Positions 32,513 through 42,057 of a stretch of DNA of 64,000 nt are shown piece after piece (positions within the stretch are counted from its first letter, which is position 1; every line of letters begins with the position of its first letter). The stretch comes from PALSA-612 sp963704335 (lineage in GTDB: Bacteria > Actinomycetota > Thermoleophilia > Gaiellales > Gaiellaceae): positions 1,860,001 through 1,924,000 of the forward strand of contig OY969889.1 of NCBI GenBank assembly GCA_963704335.1, read 5' to 3'. The translations under genes and the position numbers were made by a program. The notes beneath the pieces were generated by a model that was given only the letters and a program-made list of their open reading frames with translations, did no database searches and was not told where the DNA came from.

Positions 32513-32564
32513 GTTTGTGAGAAAGTTCCGCCGGAAGTCTCGACGAGCAAAGGAGGAGTGGATT

Positions 32565-33959
32565 ATGCGACACGTGGGAGGGCGGAAGATCCGCCTCCTC
32601 GTTGCAGTCGGAATGCTCGCCATTGGGATCGCCGCCATGTCACAGGCATCCTCGGCGGCACCGGCGCAGGCGCGCGCGGTGAAGATCGCGATCTTCACCG
32701 ACTGCAAGGGCGCGTTTGCGTTCGGCTACGAGCTGGACATCGGCGGCGCTAATGCGGCGTTCTCGCAGTTCGCCGGCGCCAGGCCGAAGAACAAGAACAA
32801 GCCGTCGGCCGGCATCATCGGCGGTAGCGCCGGCGGTGCGAACCTGACGTTCACCGACTACGCGTGCGGGGACGACACGCCCGGCACGATCCTGAAGGAA
32901 ATCCGGCGGCTGATGGTGCAGCAGGACGCCGACATTATGGTCGGCCCGCTGTCGGGCGACGAGGCAGTCGCCACGGCCAACTGGGCCAAGAGCCACCTCG
33001 ACAAGACGATCATCCTCGGCACTGCAGGGTCGCAGGACCCGACGATGCAGATCGCACCGAAGAACGTCTTCCGGTACTACGGTGACGGCGCGCAGTGGAA
33101 CGCCGGACTGGGCGAGATCGTCTACAAGAAGTGGGGTTGGCGAAATGCCGCGATCATCATGGACGACTACAGCTTCGGCTGGACGTCCGCCGCGGGCATC
33201 ATCGCTGACTTCTGTGCAATCGGCGGCAAGATCACGAAGCGTGTGTTCCCACCGCTGAACACGACCGACTACTCCTCGTACGTCCGGCAGCTGCCATCGC
33301 CTGACGACGTGGACGGATACTTCTGGGTCATTGGAGGAACCGGGACCGACCCGGCCTTCAAGGCGTTCGAGCAGGCACATGGGCCGCTGAAGGCCAGGCA
33401 GCACTCCGGGAACCTCTTCTTGTGGTTCCTGACGGGTGCGTCGTCCGCTCCGAAGCTGCGCGGGGCCTACATCGGCGGCTTCGGTGTCGGCCCGGGCCTG
33501 AAGACAGGGCCGGCCGTGAAGTACCGCGCCGTCATGAAGCGGTACTACCCGAAGATCCCGGCGGAGGACTCCTTCACGCTCAACTACTACCGCAGCGCGC
33601 ACGCGCTCGTGGTGGGCTTGCAGAAGTCGAAGGGTCGTGTGGGGGCTGCGCTGCAGAAGGCGCTGCCACGGATCATCCAGGACCCGTACCAGCTGTCCGG
33701 GGGCGGCAGGGTCAGGCTGGACAGCCGCCGCCAGGCCGTCCAGGACCAGTGGCCGATGCAGATCAACGCATCGGGCGCGTTCGGGATTTCGATTGCGGGA
33801 TACGTGCCAAACGTCGACCAGACGTTCGGCGGTACTTTCGCACCGAATAAGCCCGCTCCTGGCCGCGCGTTCCCGACCTGCCAGAAGCGGAAGCTGCCGT
33901 GGCAGGGCAAGATCAAGGTGGTCCAGAACGGCAAGGTCACGAACTCGGTGATCAAGTAG
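32565..33959 (+). CDS. Branched-chain amino-acid-type ABC substrate-binding protein
   Basis: 464 residues. A Sec signal (about 1-38, basic MRHVGGRKIR then hydrophobic) leads to a type I periplasmic binding fold: VKIAIFTDCKGAFAFG, ADIMVGPLSGDEAVATANWA, and GWRNAAIIMDDYSFGW. There is no lipobox. Start ATG at 32565 is fixed by a strong AAAGGAGG eight bases upstream, the best ribosome site of the operon, fitting the high level needed for a binding protein. Its position inside the operon, between permeases and ATPases, is normal. Confidence 0.92.
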   Translation: MRHVGGRKIRLLVAVGMLAIGIAAMSQASSAAPAQARAVKIAIFTDCKGAFAFGYELDIGGANAAFSQFAGARPKNKNKPSAGIIGGSAGGANLTFTDYACGDDTPGTILKEIRRLMVQQDADIMVGPLSGDEAVATANWAKSHLDKTIILGTAGSQDPTMQIAPKNVFRYYGDGAQWNAGLGEIVYKKWGWRNAAIIMDDYSFGWTSAAGIIADFCAIGGKITKRVFPPLNTTDYSSYVRQLPSPDDVDGYFWVIGGTGTDPAFKAFEQAHGPLKARQHSGNLFLWFLTGASSAPKLRGAYIGGFGVGPGLKTGPAVKYRAVMKRYYPKIPAEDSFTLNYYRSAHALVVGLQKSKGRVGAALQKALPRIIQDPYQLSGGGRVRLDSRRQAVQDQWPMQINASGAFGISIAGYVPNVDQTFGGTFAPNKPAPGRAFPTCQKRKLPWQGKIKVVQNGKVTNSVIK

Positions 33960-33963
33960 GCGG

Positions 33964-34749
33964 TTGAACGCTGAACCACTGAAGAAGAACGCCGAGCCGA
34001 CCCTCCGCCTACGGGGGGTCGGCCGGCGCTTCGGTGGCCTGCATGCGGTATCGGACGTGACGCTCGACGTCGCCGACGGCGAGCGCCGGGCGATACTCGG
34101 GCCGAACGGTGCCGGCAAGACGACGCTCTTCAACGTCATCTCCGGCGACATGCCTCCGTCGTCGGGGACGGTGGAGCTCTTCGGGCGAGACGTCACCCAC
34201 TTGCCGGCGCGCAAGCGGGCAAAGCTCGGCCTCGCGCGGACGTACCAGCAGTCGCGAATGCTCACGGGCGTCAACGTCGAGGACGCCATCTATCTCTCCA
34301 TTCTCGGCGTCCAACACGGGCACCTGCGGCCGGTCCTCCTACCGAAGGACCGGCGGCTGCGCGCGCAGGCGCGCACGGCGGCCGAGCGCGTGGCCATCGA
34401 CCACAAGCTGTCGGAGACTGTCGGCGCTCTCTCACATGGCGAGCATCGCCAGCTGGCGATCGCGATGGCGCTGGCCGCGGAGCCGAAGGTGATGATGCTC
34501 GACGAGCCGGCGGCGGGGCTCTCCCGCGGTGAGCGCCAGCTGCTCACCGACCTGCTGCAGGGGCTCGACCGCTCGATCACCCTGATTCTCATCGAGCACG
34601 ACATGGACGTGGCGCTGAACGTCGCCGAGCGGGTGACGATGATGCACGATGGCCGGGTGATCGTCGAAGGCACGCCGGACGAGATCCGGGCCAACGAGGT
34701 TGTGCACGACCTGTATCTCGGCCGCCACCACTACGCGGACGACCAATGA
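33964..34749 (+). CDS. livG: ABC transporter ATPase (LivG)
   Basis: 261 residues. Walker A is GPNGAGKTTLFN, the signature reads ALSHGEHRQL (His in place of Gly), Walker B is VMMLDEPAAGLS, and the H-loop is IEHDMDV. The C-terminus has the LivG-type tail with a basic-His ending. The TTG start at 33964 lies four bases after the binding-protein stop. It energises the LivHM channel with LivF. Confidence 0.93.
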   Translation: MNAEPLKKNAEPTLRLRGVGRRFGGLHAVSDVTLDVADGERRAILGPNGAGKTTLFNVISGDMPPSSGTVELFGRDVTHLPARKRAKLGLARTYQQSRMLTGVNVEDAIYLSILGVQHGHLRPVLLPKDRRLRAQARTAAERVAIDHKLSETVGALSHGEHRQLAIAMALAAEPKVMMLDEPAAGLSRGERQLLTDLLQGLDRSITLILIEHDMDVALNVAERVTMMHDGRVIVEGTPDEIRANEVVHDLYLGRHHYADDQ

Positions 34750-35471
34750 ACGAGCAGCCGTTGCTCGCGGTCGAGGGGCTCTCCGCGTACTACGGCACCG
34801 CCCAGTGCCTGCACGACGTGAGCTTCGAGATGGGCCGAGAGTCGGTCGCGATCATCGGGCGCAACGGCATGGGCAAGACGTCGCTCTGCGCCGCCCTCAT
34901 GGGGCTGTCGCCGCCGCGTACTTCCGGGTCCTTGAAGTTCGAAGGCAAGGAACTACTCGGACGCCCGTCGTACAAGATCGCGCGCGCCGGCATCGGGTAC
35001 GTGCCGCAGGGACGTCGCCTCTTTCCGTCGCTCACGGTCGACGAACACCTGAAGATCTCGGCGCGCAACGGCTCCGACGAAGGCTGGACGATCGCGCGGA
35101 TCTACGAGCTCTTCCCCCGTCTCGCGGATCGGCGGAAGAACGGGGGCGCACAGCTCTCAGGCGGCGAGCAGCAGATGCTCGCCATCGGACGCGCGCTGCT
35201 CGGAAACCCGAAGCTCCTGATCATGGACGAGCCGTCCGAGGGGCTCGCGCCGACGATCGTCGACGTCCTCATCGACACGTTCCTGCAGCTCGAAAGGGAC
35301 GGGCTCGCCATCCTGCTCGTCGAGCAGAACCTCGGCGTGGCCATCTCGCTGGCCAAGCGGCAGCTCGTCATGGTGGGTGGAGAGATTGCCGCCGAGACGT
35401 CGGCCGAGGTGCTCGAGGCAGACGTCGAGCTGCAGAGGCGCTACCTCGGCGTCGAACCGCTGGCACACTGA
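34746..35471 (+). CDS. livF: ABC transporter ATPase (LivF)
   Basis: 241 residues. Walker A GRNGMGKTSLC, Q-loop in GYVPQGRRLFPSLTV, signature LSGGEQQML, Walker B LLIMDEPSEGLAP. ATG at 34746 overlaps livG by four bases. It closes the operon; a structured sequence begins exactly at its stop codon and probably ends the transcript. Confidence 0.94.
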   Translation: MNEQPLLAVEGLSAYYGTAQCLHDVSFEMGRESVAIIGRNGMGKTSLCAALMGLSPPRTSGSLKFEGKELLGRPSYKIARAGIGYVPQGRRLFPSLTVDEHLKISARNGSDEGWTIARIYELFPRLADRRKNGGAQLSGGEQQMLAIGRALLGNPKLLIMDEPSEGLAPTIVDVLIDTFLQLERDGLAILLVEQNLGVAISLAKRQLVMVGGEIAAETSAEVLEADVELQRRYLGVEPLAH

Positions 35472-35633
35472 GCGTCCCTGGCCGGTCGCCCTCCCGGGCG
35501 GCGGAGCCGCCCTCCGGGCGACCTGACGCCGCTCGCGGCAGGATGCGTCGCCCGAGGGCCTTGGCCGTATTCGGATACTGTCCTGCGGCCCTCGGGCTAG
35601 CCTCCTTTGCGAGCCGCGCCCCAGGAACGCTCA
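35469..35633. repeat. Structured intergenic element: outer stem enclosing several hairpins (possible terminator or repeat)
   Basis: A 13-base outer inverted repeat (35469-35481 with 35621-35633, one mismatch) starts at the livF stop codon. It encloses a hairpin at 35484-35523 (eight-base outer stem GGTCGCCC/GGGCGACC, seven-base inner stem GGGCGGC/GCCGCCC, GGA loop), a short GCCG/CGGC hairpin at 35528-35539, and a perfect 11-base stem GCCCGAGGGCC/GGCCCTCGGGC at 35550-35560 and 35587-35597 with GTAT-TCGG-ATAC in its loop. There is no T-tract. It may terminate livF, be a mobile repeat, or encode a small RNA. Confidence 0.55.
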
Positions 35634-35691
35634 GACCGTGGCTGTTTCTACGGCCGTAAGCTTTGGCCCCGCGCGTAAGCTCTCGCATTCG

Positions 35692-36604
35692 ATGCGTCGC
35701 CTCTTCCTACTTTTCGCCTGTCTTGCCCTGCTCGCGGTCGTCGCCGGCTGCGGCGGCGAGTCCTCCGCGGGTGCCGAATCGGAGATCGCCTTCGTCACCA
35801 GCCGCGACGGCGACTACGCCATCTACGGCATGCGAGCCGACGGCAGCGGAGAGGGGCGGCTGAGCCCGGAGCCCGAAAGCGACGACGTACGCAGGACGCC
35901 CGCGGAGGCGTTCTTCCAGATCGAGCCGGGGTGGTCTCCCGACGGCGAGCAGATCGTCTTCGCCAGCCGCCGCGACGGCCGCTCGCACATCTACGTGATG
36001 TCCGCCGACGGCTCGGGCACGAGACAGCTCACCTCCGGGAAGCACGACGACACGGCTCCGGACTGGTCACCTGACGGCAAGTGGATCGCCTTCGCGCGCG
36101 ACGGCAGGGTGTTCGTCATGACGCCCGCCGGCAAGCAGCTCCGCCGCGTTACGACCACGCCCGGCGGCGAGGAGCGGGAGCCGGCGTGGGCGCCCGACGG
36201 CACGTGGATCGCGATGGTGCGCCGCGCAGCCGAGCTTCACGACCCGCGAGATCTGGCGGGTGCGGCCCGACGGAAGCGGTCTCCAGCGGGTGACGCGCCT
36301 CGACGCCGCTAGCTACGGGCCGGCGTGGTCGCCCGACGGCAAGCGCATCGTCTTCTCGAGCAACGCGAACGACGACCGGTACCAGATCTACGAGATCGGC
36401 ACGGACGGCGAAGACCTGAAGCAGCTGACGTTCCAGCCCGGTGAGTACTTCGACCCCTCGTGGTCGCCGGACGGGAAGACGTTGATCTTCGAGCGAGACG
36501 GCGTCGTCTACACGCTCGTCCTCGGTGGCCAGGAGACCGCAATCACCGATGGGCCGAACGACGGCAGCCCGGCCTGGCGCCCGGTCGTTCCCGCTTCGAG
36601 CTAG
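35692..36604 (+). pseudogene. TolB-like WD40/PD40 beta-propeller lipoprotein with one frameshift
   Basis: Lipoprotein signal with lipobox (LLAVVAGC, Cys about 20), then repeated propeller units with the SPDG core: WSPDGEQIVFAS, WSPDGKWIAFA, WAPDGTWIAM, WSPDGKRIVFSS, WSPDGKTLIF. One extra base near 36226 (or two lost) breaks the chain between IAMVRR and QPSFTTREIW; removing it gives about 303 residues. Such proteins are surface-attached and often of unknown role. A TAAGCT box lies ten bases before the ATG. Its stop overlaps the opposing nitroreductase stop (CTAG). Confidence 0.78.
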
Positions 36605-37095
36605 ATCCGCTCGACGAGCTCGTCCAGCGGCTTGCGGTTCGCCCGCGCGCTCCACTCCTCGGCCGATCGCGTCTCTGCGGCCGGTTGCCTCGCCGGGTAG
36701 CCGAAGCTCAGTACGTTCACCGGCGGCTCCTCGAGGCCGAGCGCCTCGTTCGCTGCGTCGGCGTCCGCGATGCCGTTCGGGCAGGACGCGACGCCGTCGT
36801 TCCAGGCCGCGAGCATCATGTTCTGGGCGCAGCGGCCGAGGTCGAGCGGACGCTTGCCGAGGATGGCGATGACGAGCTGGGCGCCGCGGATGTTCGCCGG
36901 CTCGTAGACGGCATCGGCCAGCTGCTCTCGACGCTCGGCGTCCTCCACGATCAGGAATCGCCAGGGCTGGCGGTTCGAGGCGCTGCCGGTGACGCGTCCC
37001 GCGTCGAGGATCCGCTCGACGACATCCTCGGGGATCGGCGTGTCGGCGTAGCGGCGAGTGTCTCGCTTGCTGACGATGGCGAGATAGGCGTCCAT
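36601..37095 (-). CDS. Nitroreductase-family flavoprotein
   Basis: 164 residues. FMN-binding pattern SKRDTRRYADTPIPEDVVER at the N-terminus, GSASNRQPWRFLIVED, and a C-terminal GYPARQP. It is short for the family (usually about 190-220). Start ATG at 37095: an AATAAT sequence ends six bases before it, and the longer open frame upstream overlaps the amine oxidase. It reduces nitro groups, quinones or related acceptors with NAD(P)H. Confidence 0.87.
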   Translation of the reverse strand: MDAYLAIVSKRDTRRYADTPIPEDVVERILDAGRVTGSASNRQPWRFLIVEDAERREQLADAVYEPANIRGAQLVIAILGKRPLDLGRCAQNMMLAAWNDGVASCPNGIADADAANEALGLEEPPVNVLSFGYPARQPAAETRSAEEWSARANRKPLDELVERI

Positions 37096-37102
37096 GCGCT
37101 GA

Positions 37103-38371
37103 TTATTGACGCGCGATCGCTTCCGCAACCCTCCGCCCGGAGCGAACGGCGCCCTCCATCGTCCCGGCGAACGCGTCCGTGTGCTCGCCGGCGAAGTGGA
37201 GGCGGTCGAGCGGTCTGCGCAGCGCCGCCTGAAAGCGGTTGACCTGCCCGGGCGCGTACGCAACGGCCGTTCCGTGGCTCCAGCCATCCGTGTGCCAGGC
37301 GTAGCTCTCCCCGCGCTCGTAGAGGCGGCGTGACCCCGGATAGATCTCCTCCAGCTCGTCGGCGACGAGCAGCGGACGCGTTCGACGGCTCACGGAGCCG
37401 AGCAGGATGCCGTTGCGCCCGGTCGTGTACGTCGTCACGAGCCGCCGGCCGACATCCCATGCCCACTGAAAGGTGAGGTCGGCGACCAGTCCGCGTGTCG
37501 GCGGGCGCCCGTACTCGAGCGCCGACTTCACGCCGTGGCCGTAGGCAAGTACGTCGGGTGCAGTGGTCAGGACGCGCGGCAGCTCGGGCTCGAACTCCAC
37601 CGACGCGAGCACCGGGACGGGAACCGTGACAACACAGAAGTCCGCGTCGATCCCGTCCACGCTGACGCCTCGAGCGCTCCACTCGACATCTGACGCCGGC
37701 TCTTCGAGCCGGACGTCGAGCTCGCGCGCGAGCGCGAGCGGCAGCAGATCGGCGCCCCCACGGATTCGGAAAAGGGTGGCGGCGTCGCGACTGACGCGGG
37801 ACTGCTGGACGTAGAAGAGGAGAGACAGGTACTCGGGCTCGACGCCGTATGCCTCGCGCAGCTCGTGACCGAGGAGAAATCGGGCGCGGTCGGAGAGACC
37901 GAGGTCGCGCATCAGCCACGCAACGGAGTGGACATCGAGTGCGGGCGAGGGGCGCATATTCGCGACACGCGCGCGGAACCGACCGATGTCTTTGCCCGTC
38001 TTGCCGCTGAGGAAGCTCCTGAACGAATGGCGTCGGCCGCGCCGGTAGATGTCCGGAAAGAACCGGTCGGCAAAGTCGAACCCGATCCGGAGCTCGCGGA
38101 GCAGATCCAGCGTCTGCGGGTGGTGGACAGCGATGAACTCCGCGCCTGCCTCGGCGTACCGTCCGCCGTCGAACTCGCGGAACGTCAACACGCGGCCGCC
38201 GACGCGGTCGCGAGCCTCCAGCACCGTGACGCGGAAGCCGAGTTGCTGAAGGCGGCGTGCGCAGGTGAGCCCCGCCAGCCCGGCGCCGACGACGACCACG
38301 TGCTTCCGCTTCGCGCGGAGCCCGAGAGGCACGGCTGCCGCGGCGCCGAGGAACTCGCGCCTTGTGAGCAC
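37103..38371 (-). CDS. FAD-dependent amine oxidase-like protein with Tat signal
   Basis: 422 residues from the GTG at 38371. The N-terminus LTRREFLGAAAAVPLGL is a twin-arginine signal, so the enzyme is exported folded with FAD. Then come the dinucleotide motif VVVGAGLAGLTCARRL, EARDRVGGRVLT, and a C-terminal FAD site (LHFAGEHTDAFAGTMEGAV). The family oxidises amines or phytoene-like substrates. The start overlaps the malate-synthase stop (TAGTG). Adjacency to the glyoxylate genes may be coincidental. Confidence 0.87.
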   Translation of the reverse strand: MLTRREFLGAAAAVPLGLRAKRKHVVVVGAGLAGLTCARRLQQLGFRVTVLEARDRVGGRVLTFREFDGGRYAEAGAEFIAVHHPQTLDLLRELRIGFDFADRFFPDIYRRGRRHSFRSFLSGKTGKDIGRFRARVANMRPSPALDVHSVAWLMRDLGLSDRARFLLGHELREAYGVEPEYLSLLFYVQQSRVSRDAATLFRIRGGADLLPLALARELDVRLEEPASDVEWSARGVSVDGIDADFCVVTVPVPVLASVEFEPELPRVLTTAPDVLAYGHGVKSALEYGRPPTRGLVADLTFQWAWDVGRRLVTTYTTGRNGILLGSVSRRTRPLLVADELEEIYPGSRRLYERGESYAWHTDGWSHGTAVAYAPGQVNRFQAALRRPLDRLHFAGEHTDAFAGTMEGAVRSGRRVAEAIARQ

Positions 38372-39927
38372 TACGGGAGGCGTTCGTACGCCGACAGCGT
38401 GAGGAACTCGACGAACTCGTCGGCTAGCGCTACCTCGTCGAAGACCTCTCGGGCCGTCTCGTAGTCGGACCCGAGCGTCTCCATCTCCTCGGCCTCGATC
38501 TCGAGCACGCGGTCGCGGCTCATCCGGCCGTGATGGATCCACTGCCAGACCTGAGAGCGCGAGATCTCGGCGGTGGCCACGTCTTCCATGAGGTTGTTGA
38601 TCGCCGCGGCGCCAGCTCCCTGGAGCCAGGCCGCGATGTACTGGATGCCGACCGAGACGTTCATCCGCACGCCGTCCTCGGTCACGTCACCCGGCGTGGC
38701 CGCCACGTCGAGCAGTTGCGCGGCCGTCACCTCCACGTCGTCGCGCTTGCGCTCGACCTGATTGGGCCGTTCGCCGAGCACCGCGTCGAACTCCGCCTTC
38801 GCCGTCGGCACAAGGTCGGGGTGCGCGACCCAGGTGCCGTCGAAGCCGTCCCCGGCCTCGCGCTGCTTGTCCTCGGTGACCCTCTCCAGCGCTACGGCGT
38901 TCACCTCGGGGTCGCGCCGAGAGGGGATGAACGCGGCCATGCCGCCGATCGCGTGTGCTTCGCGCCGATGGCACGTCTTCACGAGCAGCTCGGTGTACGC
39001 GCGCATGAACGGCACAGCCATCGTCACGAGCGGCCGGTCGGGGAGCACGAACTCCGGCCGATCGCGGAACTTCTTGATGACGCTGAACATGTAGTCCCAG
39101 CGGCCGGCGTTGAGCCCGGCCGAGTGGTCGCGTAGCTCGTGGAGGATCTCCTCCATCTCGAACGCCGCGAGGATCGTCTCGATGAGGACGGTGGCGCGGA
39201 TCGTCCCCTGCGGCAGGCCGAGCGTGTCCTGGGCGAGGACGAACGCGTCGTTCCACAGCCGCGCTTCGTGGTGGCTCTCGAGCTTGGGGAGGTAGAAGTA
39301 CGGCCCCGATCCGGCGTTCAGCTGGCGCTCAGCCGAGTGGAACATGTAGAGGCCGAAGTCGAAGAGGCCTGCGGACACGGGTTCGCCGTCGACCGTGACG
39401 TGCTTCTCGCGCAGATGCCAGCCGCGCGGGCGTACGAGCAGCGTCGCGATCTCGTCGTTCAGGCTGTACTGCTTCTCGCCCGTGTCGAGCGAGATCGTGC
39501 GCTCGGCGGCGTCGATGAGGTTCGACTGGCCCTCGACGCAGTTCGTCCACGTGGGCGAGTTCGCGTCCTCGAAGTCGGCCATGAAGACCTTCGCGCCAGA
39601 GTTGAGCGCGTTGATCACCATCTTGCGGTCGACAGGCCCCGTGATCTCCACGCGCCGGTCCTGGAGGTCGGCCGGCGTAGGGGCGACGCGCCAGCTCGCG
39701 TCTTCGCGGACGTCCTGCGTCTCCGTCAGGAAGTCGGGCAGCTCTCCGGCGTCGATTCGTGCCTGCCGCTCGTCGCGCCGCTCGAGCAGCTCCGCCCGGC
39801 GCGGCCCCAGCTCCCGCTGCAGCGTGGCCACGAAGGCGAGGGCGTCCGGCGTGAGGATGCGCTCTCCGGCCTCACCGGCATCCGCGAGCACTTCCACGCC
39901 GGCCGGGAGCGTCGTAGCCATCGGCAT
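38371..39927 (-). CDS. aceB: Malate synthase A
   Basis: 518 residues from the ATG at 39927 (an alternative ATG at 39921 removes two residues). The family signature LRDHSAGLNAGRWDYMFS is present, with the N-terminal VFMADFEDANSPTW and the C-terminal IQYIAAWLQGAGAAAINN and WQWIHHG. It condenses glyoxylate with acetyl-CoA to malate. It is divergent from the glycolate oxidase genes, giving a glycolate to glyoxylate to malate route. The two start codons lie about a dozen bases apart, so control is shared. Confidence 0.96.
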   Translation of the reverse strand: MPMATTLPAGVEVLADAGEAGERILTPDALAFVATLQRELGPRRAELLERRDERQARIDAGELPDFLTETQDVREDASWRVAPTPADLQDRRVEITGPVDRKMVINALNSGAKVFMADFEDANSPTWTNCVEGQSNLIDAAERTISLDTGEKQYSLNDEIATLLVRPRGWHLREKHVTVDGEPVSAGLFDFGLYMFHSAERQLNAGSGPYFYLPKLESHHEARLWNDAFVLAQDTLGLPQGTIRATVLIETILAAFEMEEILHELRDHSAGLNAGRWDYMFSVIKKFRDRPEFVLPDRPLVTMAVPFMRAYTELLVKTCHRREAHAIGGMAAFIPSRRDPEVNAVALERVTEDKQREAGDGFDGTWVAHPDLVPTAKAEFDAVLGERPNQVERKRDDVEVTAAQLLDVAATPGDVTEDGVRMNVSVGIQYIAAWLQGAGAAAINNLMEDVATAEISRSQVWQWIHHGRMSRDRVLEIEAEEMETLGSDYETAREVFDEVALADEFVEFLTLSAYERLP

Positions 39928-39932
39928 AGACT
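39927..39932 (+). promoter_or_regulatory. Candidate -10 box TAGACT of the glycolate oxidase operon
   Basis: TAGACT ends seven bases before the GTG at 39940, and no Shine-Dalgarno fits in the gap. It overlaps the start codon of the divergent malate-synthase gene, so both transcripts must start within a very short region. Confidence 0.42.
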
Positions 39933-39939
39933 GACACGC

Positions 39940-41387
39940 GTGGGGCTCCCGCGGGCGTTCACCGAGGCCGTCGAAGCGGCGCTGCCACAGGGCGCCGTGC
40001 TCACCGAGCACGAGGAGCTGCGCACGTACGAGTGCGACGGGCTCACGGGCCGGAGGGTGATCCCCGGGCTCGTCTGCCTGCCCGAGACGACGGAGCAGGT
40101 GCAGGCCGTCGTTCGTGCTTGCGCTGCGCACGGGATCCCGTTCGTCGCTCGCGGCGCGGGGACGGGCCTTTCCGGTGGCGCCTTGCCTGTCGCGGAGGGC
40201 ATTGTCATCTCCCTCGCGCGCATGAATCGCGTGCTCGATATCGATCTGGACAACCAGCGCGTCATCGTCCAGCCGGGTGTGACGAACCTCCAGGTGACCG
40301 AGGTCGTCGCCGCGGACGGCTTCTACTACGCGCCCGACCCGTCCAGCCAGCAGGTGTGCACGATCGGCGGCAACCTCGCCGAGAACTCCGGCGGGGCGCA
40401 CTGCCTGAAGTACGGCTTCACGGTCAACCACGTGCTCGCGCGGTGGTCGTGCTGCCCAACGGCGACGTAGTGCGGCTGTCCACGGACGATTCCGGTCCGG
40501 ACCTGCTCGGCGTGTTCGTCGGCTCCGAGGGGACGCTGGGCATCGCGACCGAGGTGACACTGCGCGTGCTGCGCCGGCCCGAGCGGGTGGTGACGCTGCT
40601 CGCGGCCTTCGACTCGACCGACGCCGCCGGCGTGGCCGTGTCGAGCATCATCGCGGCGCGCATCCTTCCGTCCGCGATCGAGATGATGGACCAGCTGACG
40701 ATCGAGGCTGCGGAAGCAGGCGTCGGCGCCGGCTATCCCGAGGGCGCGAACGCCGTCCTCATCGTCGAGCTGGACGGCATAGCCGTGCAGGTCGAGGAAG
40801 ACCTTGCGAGCGTGGAGGCGATCTGTCTCGATGCCGGCTCCTTCGAGATCCGCGCCGCCGCAGACGACGCCGAGCGGGCGCTTCTGTGGCTCGGACGGAA
40901 GGCCGCATTCGCGGCCATGGGTCGCATCTCGGAGAGCTACTACGTACAGGACGGGGTCGTGCCGCGGACGAAGCTACCGGAGGTGCTGCGCGAGATCGCG
41001 AGGCTGGAAGCCGAGCACGGCCTGCGCGTCGGCAACGTCTTCCACGCCGGCGACGGCAATCTCCACCCGCTCGTGCTCTATGACGACCGCGTCGATGGCG
41101 AGGCGGAGCGGGCGCGCGAGCTGGCCGACGCGATCCTCGTTGCGTGCGTCGACGCCGGCGGCTCGATCACGGGCGAGCACGGCGTGGGAACCGACAAGGC
41201 GTGCTCGATGCCGCTGCTCTTCTCCGAGGACGACCTAGAGGCGATGCAGCGGCTGCGGCGGGCTTTCGACCCTGCCGGCATCGCCAACCCGGGCAAGCTG
41301 TTCCCGACGCCGCGACTTTGCGGCGAGGTGCCTGGACCGTACCGTCAGCATCCCCTGGAGAGGCTTGGTCTTGCAGAACGTCTCTGA
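39940..41387 (+). pseudogene. glcD: Glycolate oxidase FAD subunit GlcD with one frameshift
   Basis: About 482 residues if one missing base near 40438 is restored. FAD-binding motifs of the PCMH fold are intact before the shift (CLPETTEQVQAVVRAC, FVARGAGTGLSGGALP, CTIGGNLAENSGG) and the rest after it (VVLPNGDVV, FVGSEGTLGIATEVTLRVL, GNVFHAGDGNLHP, GEHGVGTDKA). At the break, VNHVL should be followed by GAVVVLPNG, but one G is lacking in a GC-rich run. It oxidises glycolate (or D-lactate) to the 2-oxo acid together with GlcE and GlcF. An assembly error is plausible. Confidence 0.88.
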
Positions 41388-42057
41388 CCGCATCCTCGAG
41401 CACGAGGCCGGCGATCTCACGTGCACCGTCGAGGCGGGGATCCGGCTGTCGGCGCTTCAGGCGCGGCTGGCGGAGCACGGCCAGATGCTCGCTCTCGACC
41501 CCGCGGGTGATCCCACGATCGGCGAATGCATACTGGACGACCTGCACGGGCCGCGAAGCTACCGCTACGGTCGAATGCGCGATCTGCTGCTAGGCGTGAC
41601 AGTCGTGCTCGGTGACGGACTCGTCTCGAACGCCGGGGGCAAGGTCGTGAAGAACGTCGCCGGCTACGACCTCGGCAAGCTCATGTGCGGTTCGAGCGGC
41701 ACTCTTGGCGAAATCAGTCGAGCCAGCCTTCGCCTCCACCCGCTGCCCGACGTGATCGCGACTCTCACTGCCCCCGTTTCGGACGACGGTGAGGCGAAGC
41801 GGCAGGCGATCCTCCGCTCGACGCTCGTGCCGAGCGCGCTCGACTTGACCGACGAGCGGCTGGCCGTGATGTTCGAGGGCGGCGCCGCGGCGGTCGAGTT
41901 TCAGCTCGGCGCAGCGCGCAAGCTCGTGGGCGGGAAGAAGGGCGGCGACGAAGTCTGGGACCATGTGCGCGCCCGCCCGCGGCTCCAGGTCGCGAACGAC
42001 GATCCGGTCCTCCGCGCCCTCCACGGGCGCATCAGGGCAGAGCTCGCGCAGGCGTGA
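41365..42057 (+). CDS. glcE: Glycolate oxidase FAD-binding subunit GlcE (short)
   Basis: 230 residues against about 350 for enteric GlcE. Family core: LTCTVEAGIRLSALQARLAE, GPRSYRYGRMRDLLLGVTVV, GGKVVKNVAGYDLGKLMCGS, GTLGEISRASLRLHPLP. It lacks most of the C-terminal cap. TTG start at 41365 overlaps glcD by 23 bases; TTG at 41371 is an alternative. The stop overlaps glcF (GTGA). Confidence 0.88.
   Translation: MVLQNVSDRILEHEAGDLTCTVEAGIRLSALQARLAEHGQMLALDPAGDPTIGECILDDLHGPRSYRYGRMRDLLLGVTVVLGDGLVSNAGGKVVKNVAGYDLGKLMCGSSGTLGEISRASLRLHPLPDVIATLTAPVSDDGEAKRQAILRSTLVPSALDLTDERLAVMFEGGAAAVEFQLGAARKLVGGKKGGDEVWDHVRARPRLQVANDDPVLRALHGRIRAELAQA

Noticed and set aside
31277..32707. 476-codon minus-strand frame across livM
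   Set aside because: Asp/Glu/Arg-rich shadow of a membrane-protein gene; no domain.
35472..35691. A tRNA or other standard RNA gene in the structured spacer after livF
   Set aside because: No T-arm-like GTTCGA sequence and no cloverleaf of tRNA dimensions; stems are too long and the outer stem spans 165 bases.
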